Source: Syntrophaceae bacterium (GTDB lineage: Bacteria > Desulfobacterota > Syntrophia > Syntrophales > Smithellaceae). Taken from it: a stretch of 64,000 nt of DNA. Positions 38,663 through 47,567 of the stretch are shown here, piece by piece. The notes under the pieces are model-generated. The model had not been told where the DNA came from. It saw only the letters and a list, made by a program, of their open reading frames with translations, and did not search any database. The stretch is taken from NCBI GenBank assembly GCA_018436925.1, contig JAHDKI010000011.1, positions 124,001 through 188,000 on the forward strand, given 5' to 3'. Numbering within the stretch: the stretch's first letter is position 1; each line of letters begins with the position of its first letter. The position numbers and the translations under genes were made by a program.

Positions 38663-39401
38663 AGTTCCTCCACCCTCTGCCCAGATATGCTTCGATCACA
38701 TCATCATTGTTGACCACCTCGTCCGGCGTGCCCTCCGCCAGTTTCGCCCCGTAATTGATTGCGACAATCCGGTCGGCCGCCTCCATCAGAACCGCCATGA
38801 CATGCTCAATCCAAAAAACCGTGACTCCGAATTCTTCTTTGGCGCGGCGGATCATTTTTATGGCGTTTTTGGCTTCTCCAGGGTTGAGGCCCGCCATGAC
38901 TTCATCAATAAACAGGAGCTTCGGTGTGGTGGCGAGAGCGCGCGCCAGCTCCAGCATGCGCAGTTCGTAGAAGGTCAGATCGCGAGCCAGAATATTTCGT
39001 TTACTGAAAAGCCCCACAAACTCCAGGTAATGCGTTGCATCGTACATCGCATCCTGAAAACTCTGATTGATTCTTTTCTTGCCCGATATCGAACTGGCTA
39101 AAACGCTGGTAAGCGCGGTCAGCTCCGGAAACGGCCGAGGAATCTGATACGTTCGGGCCAATCCCAGATGAACCCGCTCATGCCGCTTCATCCTGGTGAT
39201 ATTGACGCCGTTTAATTCAATTTCTCCTTCGTCCGCGGCCAGGTAGCCGGTCAGGCAGTTGACCACGGTCGACTTGCCGGCGCCGTTGGGTCCGATGAAT
39301 CCCAGGGTCTCTCCTTCATGAATTTCAAAAGAGACCTTATCCACCGCCAGGATGCCGCCGAAGTGTTTGGTAAGATTGCGCACTGAAAGCAAGGGAGCCA
39401 T
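38655..39401 (-). CDS. livG: Branched-chain-type ABC transporter ATPase LivG
   Basis: A 248-residue ATPase with Walker A GPNGAGKSTVVNCLTG, LTFYELRMLELARALAT in the signature region (a divergent LSYxxxR...) and Walker B KLLFIDEVMAGLNPGE, ending VVNNDDVIEAYLG as LivG proteins do. The ABC signature has LTFYEL where LSGGQ-type residues are expected, as is common for LivG. GGAGGT precedes the ATG at 39401. Confidence 0.92.
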   Translation of the reverse strand: MAPLLSVRNLTKHFGGILAVDKVSFEIHEGETLGFIGPNGAGKSTVVNCLTGYLAADEGEIELNGVNITRMKRHERVHLGLARTYQIPRPFPELTALTSVLASSISGKKRINQSFQDAMYDATHYLEFVGLFSKRNILARDLTFYELRMLELARALATTPKLLFIDEVMAGLNPGEAKNAIKMIRRAKEEFGVTVFWIEHVMAVLMEAADRIVAINYGAKLAEGTPDEVVNNDDVIEAYLGRGWRNYA

Positions 39402-39406
39402 GGCTT

Positions 39407-40447
39407 TTACCTCCGCACATGAATGGTTGGCAGATACTCGCGGTAACGGCGCTTCCGATAAAGGCCGAACAACCCCTCCGGGAGAATGAACAGCAATATC
39501 AGGAGAATGATGGGAAACAGCAGGGGCTGAATGGGCCCCATAAACCGGATCATCAGCATTTCCAGAAACGCGATGAAATAGCCGCCGACGACGCATCCGA
39601 AAACCTGCGCCCGTCCGCCGATCATCAAGACCAGCAGAATCTTCAGCATAAACGTGAGCGGCAGATAGGTGATGCCGGCAAAGGAGCTGAAGTAATGCGC
39701 GTAAAACCAGCCGATCAGCCCCACCATCGTGGATGCCGCGACAAATGCGATGATTTTGACCTTATTGATATTGACGCCGATGGAGTGCGCGACTTCTTCG
39801 TCGTCGTTGATCGCCGCCATGATCAGGCCATAGCGCGATTTCAAAACTTTATTGATAATCCACAAATAAGCGAACATGAGCGCCGTGGAGAGATAGCCGA
39901 TCAACAGGAAATTGATTTTTGCGTTTCCGGTGTTCAAAAGAGGGACAATGCCGAATAGCCCCGTGTCGCCTTTGAAAATATCCGTGTAAATGAAGGTTAC
40001 CTCCAGAAAGACCAAAGGCAGAAGCAGCGTCAGAAGAACATAGTAAAGCCCCCGTGCCATGATGACCAGCGGACTGAACAACAGCGCCGCAATCATGGCC
40101 GTCAGGAGAGCGAAAGGCAAGGTCATCAAAGGACCCCAGCCGAACGCGATGCTCAAAAGCGCTGCGGTGTACCCCCCCACGCCAATGTAGAATTGCGGGC
40201 CGAAGTTCATGCGTCCTGTGCCGATGGTCATGAGCGCCAGCGGCATGGCGATGGCGGCGTATATGTTGGCGGAAATCATCGTATTGATGATGCCGGGGAG
40301 AAAAAAATAACAGGGGATGGGCAGCAAAAAGAGGATGGCGGCCCACATCAGGGTGTTTCGCCAGTAGCGGGGTTCCAGCGTCCACTCCCACTTCTTGGTG
40401 CCCAGCCGGATAATAACGCGATCACGTTTTAATTCAGTTTCTACCAT
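39407..40447 (-). CDS. livM: Branched-chain-type ABC transporter permease LivM
   Basis: A 346-residue membrane protein with about nine hydrophobic segments; LivM-typical GTGRMNFGPQFYIGVGGYTAA near the N-terminus and RYGLIMAAINDDEEVAHSIGVNINKVKIIAFVAAS, the EAA-like loop that contacts the ATPase. It overlaps livH by 7 bp and precedes livG by 5 bp. Confidence 0.92.
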   Translation of the reverse strand: MVETELKRDRVIIRLGTKKWEWTLEPRYWRNTLMWAAILFLLPIPCYFFLPGIINTMISANIYAAIAMPLALMTIGTGRMNFGPQFYIGVGGYTAALLSIAFGWGPLMTLPFALLTAMIAALLFSPLVIMARGLYYVLLTLLLPLVFLEVTFIYTDIFKGDTGLFGIVPLLNTGNAKINFLLIGYLSTALMFAYLWIINKVLKSRYGLIMAAINDDEEVAHSIGVNINKVKIIAFVAASTMVGLIGWFYAHYFSSFAGITYLPLTFMLKILLVLMIGGRAQVFGCVVGGYFIAFLEMLMIRFMGPIQPLLFPIILLILLFILPEGLFGLYRKRRYREYLPTIHVRR

Positions 40448-41325
40448 AGCGATTCACTCCTTGCTAAGCCTTGAGGTCGGATAACCAGAATAACCATCAC
40501 AAGAATCAACGCCGATAAATTCATAAACCGGGGCTCTCCGATGACAAAGCAGACGATGGCGTGCGTGAATCCGATCAGAAAGCTCGCGATAATCGTGCCC
40601 TTGATGTTGCCCAATCCGCCCAGAACCGCGACCAGTATGGCCGTCACCATGTACAGCCATCCCATTCCGGGCTCGACCGACCACACCGGCGCCACGATGA
40701 GCATGCCGATGATCACCGGCAGCAAAACAATCATCATGGTGAACATATAAAGCGTTTCCACATTGATGCCGACGATTTTCGAGGAATAAATATCCTGAGA
40801 TAAGGCCCGGATAGCCATGCCGGTTTTGGTTTTGATGAAAAAGAAGACGAAAGCGCCGGTCATCAAAAGCGCAATCACCGCACCGATAATCAATTGTTTG
40901 GGGACGACGATTTTTTCACCGTAGCCGATTTCATAAATGCCGTCCGCCAGTGTTGTTTGCAGATAAACGCCGGCCTGAATCGGATAAAAGTAATTGGCGG
41001 CCTGCTCAACAATTAATGCAACCAGTAAAAGAGCCGTTAACAGAACGTCTTCCGTATACATATATTTTTTTATCATCCCTTTGTAGATGAGGACGGCGAC
41101 AATGAATTGAATGAGCACCATGCCTAAAATGGAGGGGATCAGAGGCCATCCCAGCGCCGACATGAACATCCAGGTTCCGTAAACGGTCAGGGGGAAGATA
41201 TAAGCGTATCCCAGATGAAAGATTCGCATTACCCCGCAGATGAGGGAAAAGCCCAAAGCGATCAGCAGATAGATTGATCCCAGAACAAACGTGTAAATGA
41301 CGACGGTCTGAATATAAGTCCACAT
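40441..41325 (-). CDS. livH: Branched-chain-type ABC transporter permease LivH
   Basis: A 294-residue permease with about eight hydrophobic segments. Family segments: YLLIALGFSLICGVMRIFHLGYA at the start and TGMAIRALSQDIYSSKIVGINVETLY (EAA-type loop). First gene of the leftward liv/CoA-transferase unit. GAGGGTGA precedes the ATG. A promoter-like pair lies ~500 bp upstream, leaving a long leader. Confidence 0.92.
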   Translation of the reverse strand: MWTYIQTVVIYTFVLGSIYLLIALGFSLICGVMRIFHLGYAYIFPLTVYGTWMFMSALGWPLIPSILGMVLIQFIVAVLIYKGMIKKYMYTEDVLLTALLLVALIVEQAANYFYPIQAGVYLQTTLADGIYEIGYGEKIVVPKQLIIGAVIALLMTGAFVFFFIKTKTGMAIRALSQDIYSSKIVGINVETLYMFTMMIVLLPVIIGMLIVAPVWSVEPGMGWLYMVTAILVAVLGGLGNIKGTIIASFLIGFTHAIVCFVIGEPRFMNLSALILVMVILVIRPQGLARSESLW

Positions 41326-41825
41326 GCCGGTTCACCCTCTTTTGGAATAAGACGGACCAAACTTTTAAAATGCCCGACGGGACGACCTTTTTGCGGAAAA
41401 GGCCCTCCCGCGACCCGCTCAAAGTGAATGCACGATGTTGTGGAAACGCCGGAACAAATAACAGGCATTGCCGCCGCTTATTCCGGTAATTCTGTCGCGT
41501 CCGGACGATTGGAAATGACTGAGTCTTTTTTGCGTTTTGAGGTGCTGCCTTTCCGGACGCTCCGTTGTCCGGTTTGAAAGGAAGCTTGGTTGGGGAAGTA
41601 GAAAAACAAGGCCTTGGAACCAGGCGCTTGTCGCATATTGGTTAATAACCGAGAAAGATGAAGAACAGGAGGTTAACACGAATCCTCCAAAGCTATCTTG
41701 TGATGGAACTGTTTCCTGTTCAGAACCGCTGCTGCCTGCGGTAGATATCCGAACGAACGCGTGCCGTCAAATCTGCTTTGAATGGTTCTTCATGCAACGC
41801 CACCGCTTCCTGCGATGATGGCTTT
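41326..41825 (-). other. ~490-nt leader or gap upstream of livH
   Basis: No gene recognised. If the promoter at 41826-41854 drives livH, the transcript would carry an ~490-nt untranslated leader; a GGAGGATTCGTGTTAACCTCC inverted element lies near 41669-41690 on the transcript. No known riboswitch class was recognised. Confidence 0.35.
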
Positions 41826-41854
41826 TTAATAGGAAAAGATAAAGCGTTTGTCAA
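41826..41854 (-). promoter_or_regulatory. Strong sigma70-type promoter, reading towards livH
   Basis: Minus strand: TTGACA (41849-41854), 17 nt, TATTAA (41826-41831). It sits 32 bp after the DUF3343 stop and ~500 bp before livH. Confidence 0.62.
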
Positions 41855-41885
41855 TGTTTTTTTGCAGGACAGGAAAAGACGCTTC

Positions 41886-42113
41886 TCAAAGCGGGAATAT
41901 TTCATAATAATCGATCTGATTTGAAAGGCTTTGCTCGATGGCGCTTTGCTCTGCCAACGGAAAACGAAGACAGACGCCGCAATCCGAACTCAAATGGCGG
42001 GGCACCGGAATCAGTCGGCAGGCGATGCCTGCGGCTTTCGCGATTTTTTCCGCTCGCAGTGCATGGCTGACGGAGTGGAAAAGCGCAACGGCCTGTGGAG
42101 TCGGAGCGGTCAT
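41886..42113 (-). CDS. DUF3343 small protein, probable selenium-related
   Basis: A 75-residue protein, with VALFHSVSHALRAEKIAKAAGIACRLIPVPRHLSSDCGVCLRF in the first half, fitting the DUF3343 family (small, with a conserved CG..CLRF Cys pair near the middle). DUF3343 genes recur beside YedE/YedF and NifS-like genes in organisms that use selenium; that context is present here. It begins 27 bp after the desulfurase stop. The ATG at 42113 is used; the ribosome site GGAAAGGA is 15 nt upstream, rather far. Function unproven; a sulfur or selenium carrier is possible. Confidence 0.72.
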   Translation of the reverse strand: MTAPTPQAVALFHSVSHALRAEKIAKAAGIACRLIPVPRHLSSDCGVCLRFPLAEQSAIEQSLSNQIDYYEIFPL

Positions 42114-42139
42114 ATGACGGGTCTGTGTCCTTTCCAAAA

Positions 42140-43297
42140 TCAGCGCGCCGCCAGCCGGCCGACCGCGGTCAGAGCGTCGTCGACATCTTGTTTTGTGTTG
42201 TAGAAACCGAAGCTGAAGCGCACCGTGCCTTGCGGAAACGTGCCGATGTTGCGGTGAGCCGAAGGTGCGCAATGCAAGCCGGGCCTGCATAGAATGCCGT
42301 ATTCTTCTTCGAAGAAAAGCGCAGCATCTGAAGGCGTCACGTCTTGAATGTTGAACGATACGACGGCGGTTTGCCGCGCGGCATTATTCGGCCCGAAAAC
42401 GGCGACGTGCGATCGCATTTGCCCGAGCCCGTCCAGAAAGCGGGCCGTAAGCGACATCTCCTTTTGACGAATGGCCTCCAGAGAGGTTTTCGCGATCAGG
42501 TTCAGCCCTGCGCACAGGCCTGCATATCCCGGTGTGTTGGGTGTGCCGCTTTCATACTTATCGGGCATGAAGTCGGGCTGCATTTCAAATTCCGACCGGC
42601 TGCCGGTGCCGCCCATCATGAGCGGCGCAATGCGCTTGTCCAACCCCTCTCGGATAAAAAGGGCGCCCGTTCCCTGAGGGCCGAAAAGCGATTTGTGGCC
42701 GGTGACGGCCAGTAAATCAATGTTCATCGCCTCGACGTCGATCGGCAGGGCGCCGGCGGTTTGCGCCGCGTCCACGCAAAACATGACGCCGTCTTTTTCC
42801 CGAACGATCCGGCCTACCTCGGCGACCGGTTGAATCGTTCCGGTCACGTTGGAGGCGTGCGTCATGACGACCATTTTTGTGTTCTTTCGAAACGTTTTAG
42901 AAAGATCGGCGGGATCCAGCTCTCCTTGAGGAGAACTGGAAACGACGGATAACTCGATGCCGTGCGACTCCAGGTGCCGAAGCGGACGCATGACGGAATT
43001 ATGTTCCATGCCGGTGGTGATCACATGATCGCCAGGACGAAGCGCTCCCAGAAGGGCGATATTAAGCGCTTCGGTGGAATTTTTTGTGAGCACCACCCGC
43101 AGCGGATCGTCGATATGAAAAAGTTTTGCAAGCGCCTCACGCGTTTCATACAGGGTGCGTCCCGCATCAATCGACCGCCCGTGTCCGGAACGGCCGGGAT
43201 TCGCGCCGATGTTTTCCTGAAAGATTCGCATCGCCTCGATCATCTCGGAGGGTTTGGGATAAGAGGTCGCCGCATTATCCAAATAAATGGTTTTCAT
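42140..43297 (-). CDS. Cysteine desulfurase-like protein (NifS/CsdB type), probable selenium metabolism
   Basis: A 385-residue PLP enzyme beginning IYLDNAATSYPKPSEM. The PLP-Lys region is VTGHKSLFGPQGTGAL, and the active-site Cys loop is GILCRPGLHCAPSAHR. The TIGR-type 'cysteine desulfurase family protein' with this HCAP ending is often clustered with SelD, YedE and YedF. It probably mobilises S or Se from Cys/selenocysteine. It is between the TusA-like gene (80 bp upstream) and DUF3343. Confidence 0.87.
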   Translation of the reverse strand: MKTIYLDNAATSYPKPSEMIEAMRIFQENIGANPGRSGHGRSIDAGRTLYETREALAKLFHIDDPLRVVLTKNSTEALNIALLGALRPGDHVITTGMEHNSVMRPLRHLESHGIELSVVSSSPQGELDPADLSKTFRKNTKMVVMTHASNVTGTIQPVAEVGRIVREKDGVMFCVDAAQTAGALPIDVEAMNIDLLAVTGHKSLFGPQGTGALFIREGLDKRIAPLMMGGTGSRSEFEMQPDFMPDKYESGTPNTPGYAGLCAGLNLIAKTSLEAIRQKEMSLTARFLDGLGQMRSHVAVFGPNNAARQTAVVSFNIQDVTPSDAALFFEEEYGILCRPGLHCAPSAHRNIGTFPQGTVRFSFGFYNTKQDVDDALTAVGRLAAR

Positions 43298-43376
43298 AAG
43301 CGAAAAAACGTTTACCCCCGGCGGAGTCTGAAGTCAAGCTCTGCGCCGGGGGTATTTTAAAATGATCTGTTCCGAG

Positions 43377-43592
43377 TCAGTCTTTTGATGTCTCAACGAC
43401 GATATCCAGTCCTTCCTGGCGATAAATCGTCTTTAGGCCCCGTTTTTGCGCGAGGCGCGACACATTCTCTTTTGCCACTTCGTTGTCGACGAGCACCTCC
43501 AGGTTGATGTCTCCTGCCGCAATCGCCTTGTCCACCAAGACGACAGGCTGAGGGCAGGACAATCCTCTTGCGTCAATGCGTTTTGCTGTCAT
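43377..43592 (-). CDS. TusA/YedF-type sulfurtransferase domain protein
   Basis: A 71-residue SirA/TusA fold protein, with the signature RGLSCPQPVVLVDKAI (catalytic Cys in CPQP) and the second-half helix KENVSRLAQKRG. It is shorter than the ~200-residue YedF but equals its N-terminal domain. Probably a sulfur or selenium carrier. It sits 19 bp after the YedE gene, and GGAAGG precedes its ATG. Confidence 0.87.
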   Translation of the reverse strand: MTAKRIDARGLSCPQPVVLVDKAIAAGDINLEVLVDNEVAKENVSRLAQKRGLKTIYRQEGLDIVVETSKD

Positions 43593-43611
43593 GTTTTTCC
43601 TTCCTTTCCGT

Positions 43612-44691
43612 TTATGCGGATGCTCTGTCGCGTTGTGTAAAACCGATGACCAGACAGAAAATCAATCCTGCAATCACTGCTGCAGGTCCAAAAGCCGCCG
43701 GACCCGCCGGAGAACTGGCCATCGCAAAGTTGTGGGCGAATCCCGCGCCGACAATCATCCCCAGTGCGAAAATGGCGGCGTCCATATCGCCTTCGCCGGA
43801 TAGAAAGAGTTGCCGTCCCGGACAGCCGCCCGCCAGGACAAACGCCAGACCCGCCAGCGTCATTCCCAGAAAGTTCCATACGAAGCTGGTGTGCGCCACC
43901 GGCTGTTTTTCAAAGCCGGGATGAAATTGCCCCAGAACCAAATTGGTTAAAAACGCAAAAACCAGAAGCGCGGCCACGCCGCTGATCAGATGAAAATCCT
44001 TGATGAGCATGACGTCGCGAAACGCGCCCATCGTGCAAAACCGGCTGCGCTGGGCCAAAGCGCCGATGCCCAGACCCGCGATCAAGCTGATGAGGACTGG
44101 CGCGGCCATCGAACCGGGTCCCTTCACGCTGAAAAAAATCGGTCCGTTGGGCGAGAAGGACACCCTGAAAATCAGAAGGAGAAACAAGCCGACCATCAAA
44201 GCGGGAAAAATCCAGCCGCTGGCTTTTCGCTGTGCATACGACCGTCCGAGGCTGTATCCGTTTTTCAAGAAGAGCACGCCGATAAAAATACCGAACGCAA
44301 GCCCCAGGATTCCCAAAATCGCGTTTCCGTCGCCGCCGGCGAGTCTCAACAGTGCGCGCCACGGGCAACCCAGAAAGACCAGCGCTCCGATCATTGCGAA
44401 AATTCCCAGAAAGAACCGAATCAGGGGAGACGATCCGCCGCGCGGCTTGTATTCCCCGGCTAAAATCGCCGCAAAAAACGCGCCGACCACAAAACCCATA
44501 ATTTCCGGACGCAAGTACTGCACGACGTCCGCGCGGTGCAGGCCCAAAGCACCCGCGATGTCCCGCTCGAAGCAGGCCACGCAAATGCCCATGTTGGGCG
44601 GGTTGCCGAAATACTGTAAAAGCGCCGCGATAACGCCGATGACGGCGCCGACGACTATGATCCCGATCCGACCGGCAAAAATATTCCGCAT
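43612..44691 (-). CDS. yedE: YedE/FdhT-type membrane transporter (YeeE/YedE family)
   Basis: A 359-residue inner-membrane protein of the selenium-metabolism YedE/FdhT type: ~10 hydrophobic segments in two homologous halves, each with a conserved Cys motif (GICVACFERD, FLGCPWRALLRLAGGDGN, RSRFCTMGAFRD, LAGGCPGRQLFLSGEGD). The GC[P]xR and CxxGxxRD motifs are shared with YeeE thiosulfate channels, so it likely imports a sulfur or selenium compound or feeds YedF. I chose the ATG at 44691 because GAGGAGGG precedes it and the frame upstream is not family-like. First gene of the group. Confidence 0.9.
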   Translation of the reverse strand: MRNIFAGRIGIIVVGAVIGVIAALLQYFGNPPNMGICVACFERDIAGALGLHRADVVQYLRPEIMGFVVGAFFAAILAGEYKPRGGSSPLIRFFLGIFAMIGALVFLGCPWRALLRLAGGDGNAILGILGLAFGIFIGVLFLKNGYSLGRSYAQRKASGWIFPALMVGLFLLLIFRVSFSPNGPIFFSVKGPGSMAAPVLISLIAGLGIGALAQRSRFCTMGAFRDVMLIKDFHLISGVAALLVFAFLTNLVLGQFHPGFEKQPVAHTSFVWNFLGMTLAGLAFVLAGGCPGRQLFLSGEGDMDAAIFALGMIVGAGFAHNFAMASSPAGPAAFGPAAVIAGLIFCLVIGFTQRDRASA

Positions 44692-44842
44692 CAAAAAAGC
44701 CCTCCTCTTTATTGAAGATGGCGCGTTGTAGCAGAGTCGGTCCGCAAAATGCCAATGCAAAATATTTATTTTCAAATAGGAACCATAACTATCTGGAATA
44801 GACTCTTTGAAGAATATTCTGATCTGGAAAGGATCAAAAGAC

Positions 44843-44880
44843 ACAAGCCCCGCCGGAAGACTCCGGCAGGGCTTGTTTTT
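44843..44880 (-). terminator. Hairpin after fadD
   Basis: Arms 44843-44856 and 44863-44876 (14 bp, one mismatch), 6-nt loop, with U4 in both directions. It lies ~70 bp after the acyl-CoA synthetase stop. Confidence 0.72.
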
Positions 44881-44947
44881 CTTGAAAAGGCCGCTTTCTA
44901 AGGAAAGATGGCATGAACATGCCTCAGGCGGCCGGGGTTGCGATATT

Positions 44948-46756
44948 CTATTTATAAAGGGCCTGGAGCTGCTCTCCATATTTGTTCATGACGATGGGCC
45001 GTTTCAGCTTCATCGTCTGAGTCAGCATGCCGTTTTCCACCGTAAAGTCTTCCGCAATGAAAAGATACTTCTGCGGCACTTCATACCCGCCATACGTTTT
45101 GCGCAGGTAATCCGATATTTCCTTGGACAGATAATCCGTGAGCGCTTTGTCCTTAAGCGACTCTTCGAGCGTGCCTTTCAGAAGCGGTTTGATATTCGCG
45201 TCCGCCGAGAGCGCCGCGAAGTCGGGAACAACAATGGCAACATTGTAGTCTTTGCCGTCGCCGTAGAGCATGATATTCAGAATCCAGCGGATCAGCTTCG
45301 CCTCGTTTTCGATGCCTTCCGGATGGACATACTTGCCGTTGGCCAGTTTGTATTCGTCCTTGAAGCGGCCCGTAATATGCAGGAATCCGTCTTCATCGAT
45401 CCAGCCGCGGTCGCCGGTGCGGATTCCGGAAAATCCGTTCCATTTGTCCGGCAGCATGACTTCGGCTGTCTGCTGGGGTTTGTTGTGGTATCCCATCATC
45501 ACGTGAGGACCGTAAACCAGAATTTCACCGTCTTTGCTGTCTTCGCCCACACGGGATTTATCTATCACCACATGCATGTTTTTATCGACTTTACCGACCG
45601 TGCCGTATTTATTACCATACTTCGGAGAGTTCATGCTGACCGTAGGACCCGTTTCCGTAAGACCATAGCCGTCGAATGTGGGCTGGCCGATATCTTTGAA
45701 GAACAGTGCAATTTCGGGTTTGATCAGCGCGCTGCCGGTCACGAAGAACTTGAGAGCTCCGCCGAAGACATTGCGGACCTGCGAGAACACCAGCGCGTCG
45801 TAATCTTTAAACTCTTTTGTTTTCTCCGGCAAGTCTCTGTTTTTAATGGCTTCAGCCACCGCCGCGTCAAAAAACTGTTTTTTGACCGGATCGGCCGCCA
45901 CCCCCTGCTGAATGGTGTCATAGACCTTGTTGACGATGCGGGGAACAACGGAGAGTCCCGTGGGTTTGACTTCCTGGAAATTCTGAATCAGTTTTTCAAC
46001 GGATTCAGCAAACGCGATGCCGCCGCCGCAATGGACGTAATCGTGGAGATCGGCCGCCAGGCCGAAAACGTGCGCCCAGGGAAGAATGGCCACCACGTGC
46101 ATCGTTTCATTCAGATCAAAACCATCCACACCCGAACGGGCGCATAAAGTGAGACTGCCGTGAGAAAGTTCAACCCCCTTCGGATCGCCGGTGGTGCCGG
46201 AGGTGTAAACGATATTGGCCATATCCGACCATTTGGGCTTGATCGACGGCGCGGGGTTTTTCTGGCCCATTTCCTCGAGAGCCTTCATGGAATTGTCGCC
46301 CTCGCCGTAAACAACGAATATCTCCTTCAACGTGGCTATTTCTTTTTTGAAATTCTTGATTTTTTCGTAGACACTGGCGTCACGGGCAAACAAATACTTC
46401 ACCTCGGCGTCGGTGACGATGTACTGCATCACTTTCGGAAGTTCCTGCAGATACATGGGAACGAAAACACCGCCCAGGCCGTGTGTGGCCTGTTCGAGAA
46501 TATACCATTCCGTGCAGTTGTTGAGAATAACGCCTACGGTCTCGCCCTTGGAAAGCCCGAGTTTCGCGAGCGCGCCTCTGAGGTTATTGACCCGGTCTGC
46601 AACCTGCTTGAAAGTCACCCATTCATATTGACCTGAAGCCGGATTTTTCGTTCCAAACAGCCGATTGTTCGGATACTTGACCACGCTCTGTTCGAAGAGA
46701 TCGACCAGATTATTGGGATTGTCATACACTTTATCCATACTCATTTCATTTGCCAT
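44948..46756 (-). CDS. Long-chain acyl-CoA synthetase (AMP-forming)
   Basis: A 602-residue adenylate-forming ligase. The P-loop NIVYTSGTTGDPKGVELSHGS, YGLTETGPTVSMN, and the A8/A10 regions RTGDRGWIDEDGFLHITGR and KLANGKYVHPEGIEN are present, matching bacterial FadD-like fatty-acyl-CoA ligases. It activates fatty acids at the membrane with ATP. The gene is single, with its own promoter and terminator. GAGGTGAAG precedes the ATG. Confidence 0.92.
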   Translation of the reverse strand: MANEMSMDKVYDNPNNLVDLFEQSVVKYPNNRLFGTKNPASGQYEWVTFKQVADRVNNLRGALAKLGLSKGETVGVILNNCTEWYILEQATHGLGGVFVPMYLQELPKVMQYIVTDAEVKYLFARDASVYEKIKNFKKEIATLKEIFVVYGEGDNSMKALEEMGQKNPAPSIKPKWSDMANIVYTSGTTGDPKGVELSHGSLTLCARSGVDGFDLNETMHVVAILPWAHVFGLAADLHDYVHCGGGIAFAESVEKLIQNFQEVKPTGLSVVPRIVNKVYDTIQQGVAADPVKKQFFDAAVAEAIKNRDLPEKTKEFKDYDALVFSQVRNVFGGALKFFVTGSALIKPEIALFFKDIGQPTFDGYGLTETGPTVSMNSPKYGNKYGTVGKVDKNMHVVIDKSRVGEDSKDGEILVYGPHVMMGYHNKPQQTAEVMLPDKWNGFSGIRTGDRGWIDEDGFLHITGRFKDEYKLANGKYVHPEGIENEAKLIRWILNIMLYGDGKDYNVAIVVPDFAALSADANIKPLLKGTLEESLKDKALTDYLSKEISDYLRKTYGGYEVPQKYLFIAEDFTVENGMLTQTMKLKRPIVMNKYGEQLQALYK

Positions 46757-47567
46757 AACTTCACCTCGTTTTAAGATTTATGTCTTCCCGGGCGCACAGC
46801 GTCGGGGGAAACCCCAACTCACTATTGAAAGAGCGGATTTTGGGCGGCCATTTTGTTTCGTTTTTGCACGGACACATGGAATCCGGACAGGCACTTGCCG
46901 CAGGGCAATCACTTCAGGCCTTGATTCACGGCTTGCGGTAAACAAGCCGATGTCTCACCTCGGTGGCCCGATAGCGTTGGTTTTTGCTCCGCAGCGCGCG
47001 CAGTATAGGAAAAACGATTCGACAAGTCAACGAATTATTCATTTTTTATTGACGGCATGTCGGTGCATTTGGACGGCTTTCCCGCAACCGCTTCGGGCGT
47101 TCAGAACGGGGCGCATCCTCGACCATTCTCCATATAAAAGGGGGATAAAACAATCAAGGGTTTCAAAGTGTTTCTTATGCCGTGTTCGTTTTTGCATTTG
47201 CTTTGCGGATGGCCGGTTCGTGCGCGCCCGGAAGCGTCATCGGCTTAAGCAGAGCACTGAATCAACCTGCTGCGGCGCCGGTCACAAGGGTGAAAAGGGC
47301 GTCTTTGAGCAAAGTGGATGGCATCTTTTCATTCGCAAAGACCGAAACAAAGTTGAATCAATAAATAAGGTAATGCGCAAGTCTTCCCAACCGGAAAAGG
47401 ATTCGCCGTTTGCCCTTGCGGAAAATTCGGCCGGTATGGGTTTATTGATCAGGCGTTGACAACTGCGTCTGGCCATAGTAAGCATTTGCGCATCTGATAA
47501 AAACAATCCTTCGCCCCATCTTCATAAGGGACGATTCCTGAGTTGACTGCGAAGGGAGATGAAGCCA
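46757..47567. other. 811-bp intergenic region between two divergent genes
   Basis: It holds the fadD promoter at 47002-47030. No other gene is supported: short frames at 47182-47364 look signal-peptide-like (Cys after a hydrophobic stretch) but have no clear ribosome site or family. The plus-strand promoter of the solute-binding protein is not obvious. Confidence 0.5.
47002..47030 (-). promoter_or_regulatory. sigma70-type promoter for the acyl-CoA synthetase
   Basis: Minus strand: TTGACT (47025-47030), 17 nt, TATACT (47002-47007), about 240 bp before the start codon. Confidence 0.7.

Noticed and set aside
39402..39596. 65-residue extension of livG
   Set aside because: It overlaps livM in another frame; the ATG at 39401 has a GGAGGT site and the normal LivG start.
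44692..44979. Upstream extension of the YedE frame
   Set aside because: The extra ~96 residues are not membrane or family-like, and GAGGAGGG stands before the ATG at 44691.
46757..47567. Short open frames in the 811-bp gap, including one resembling a signal peptide
   Set aside because: No ribosome site, no family resemblance and no codon-use support.
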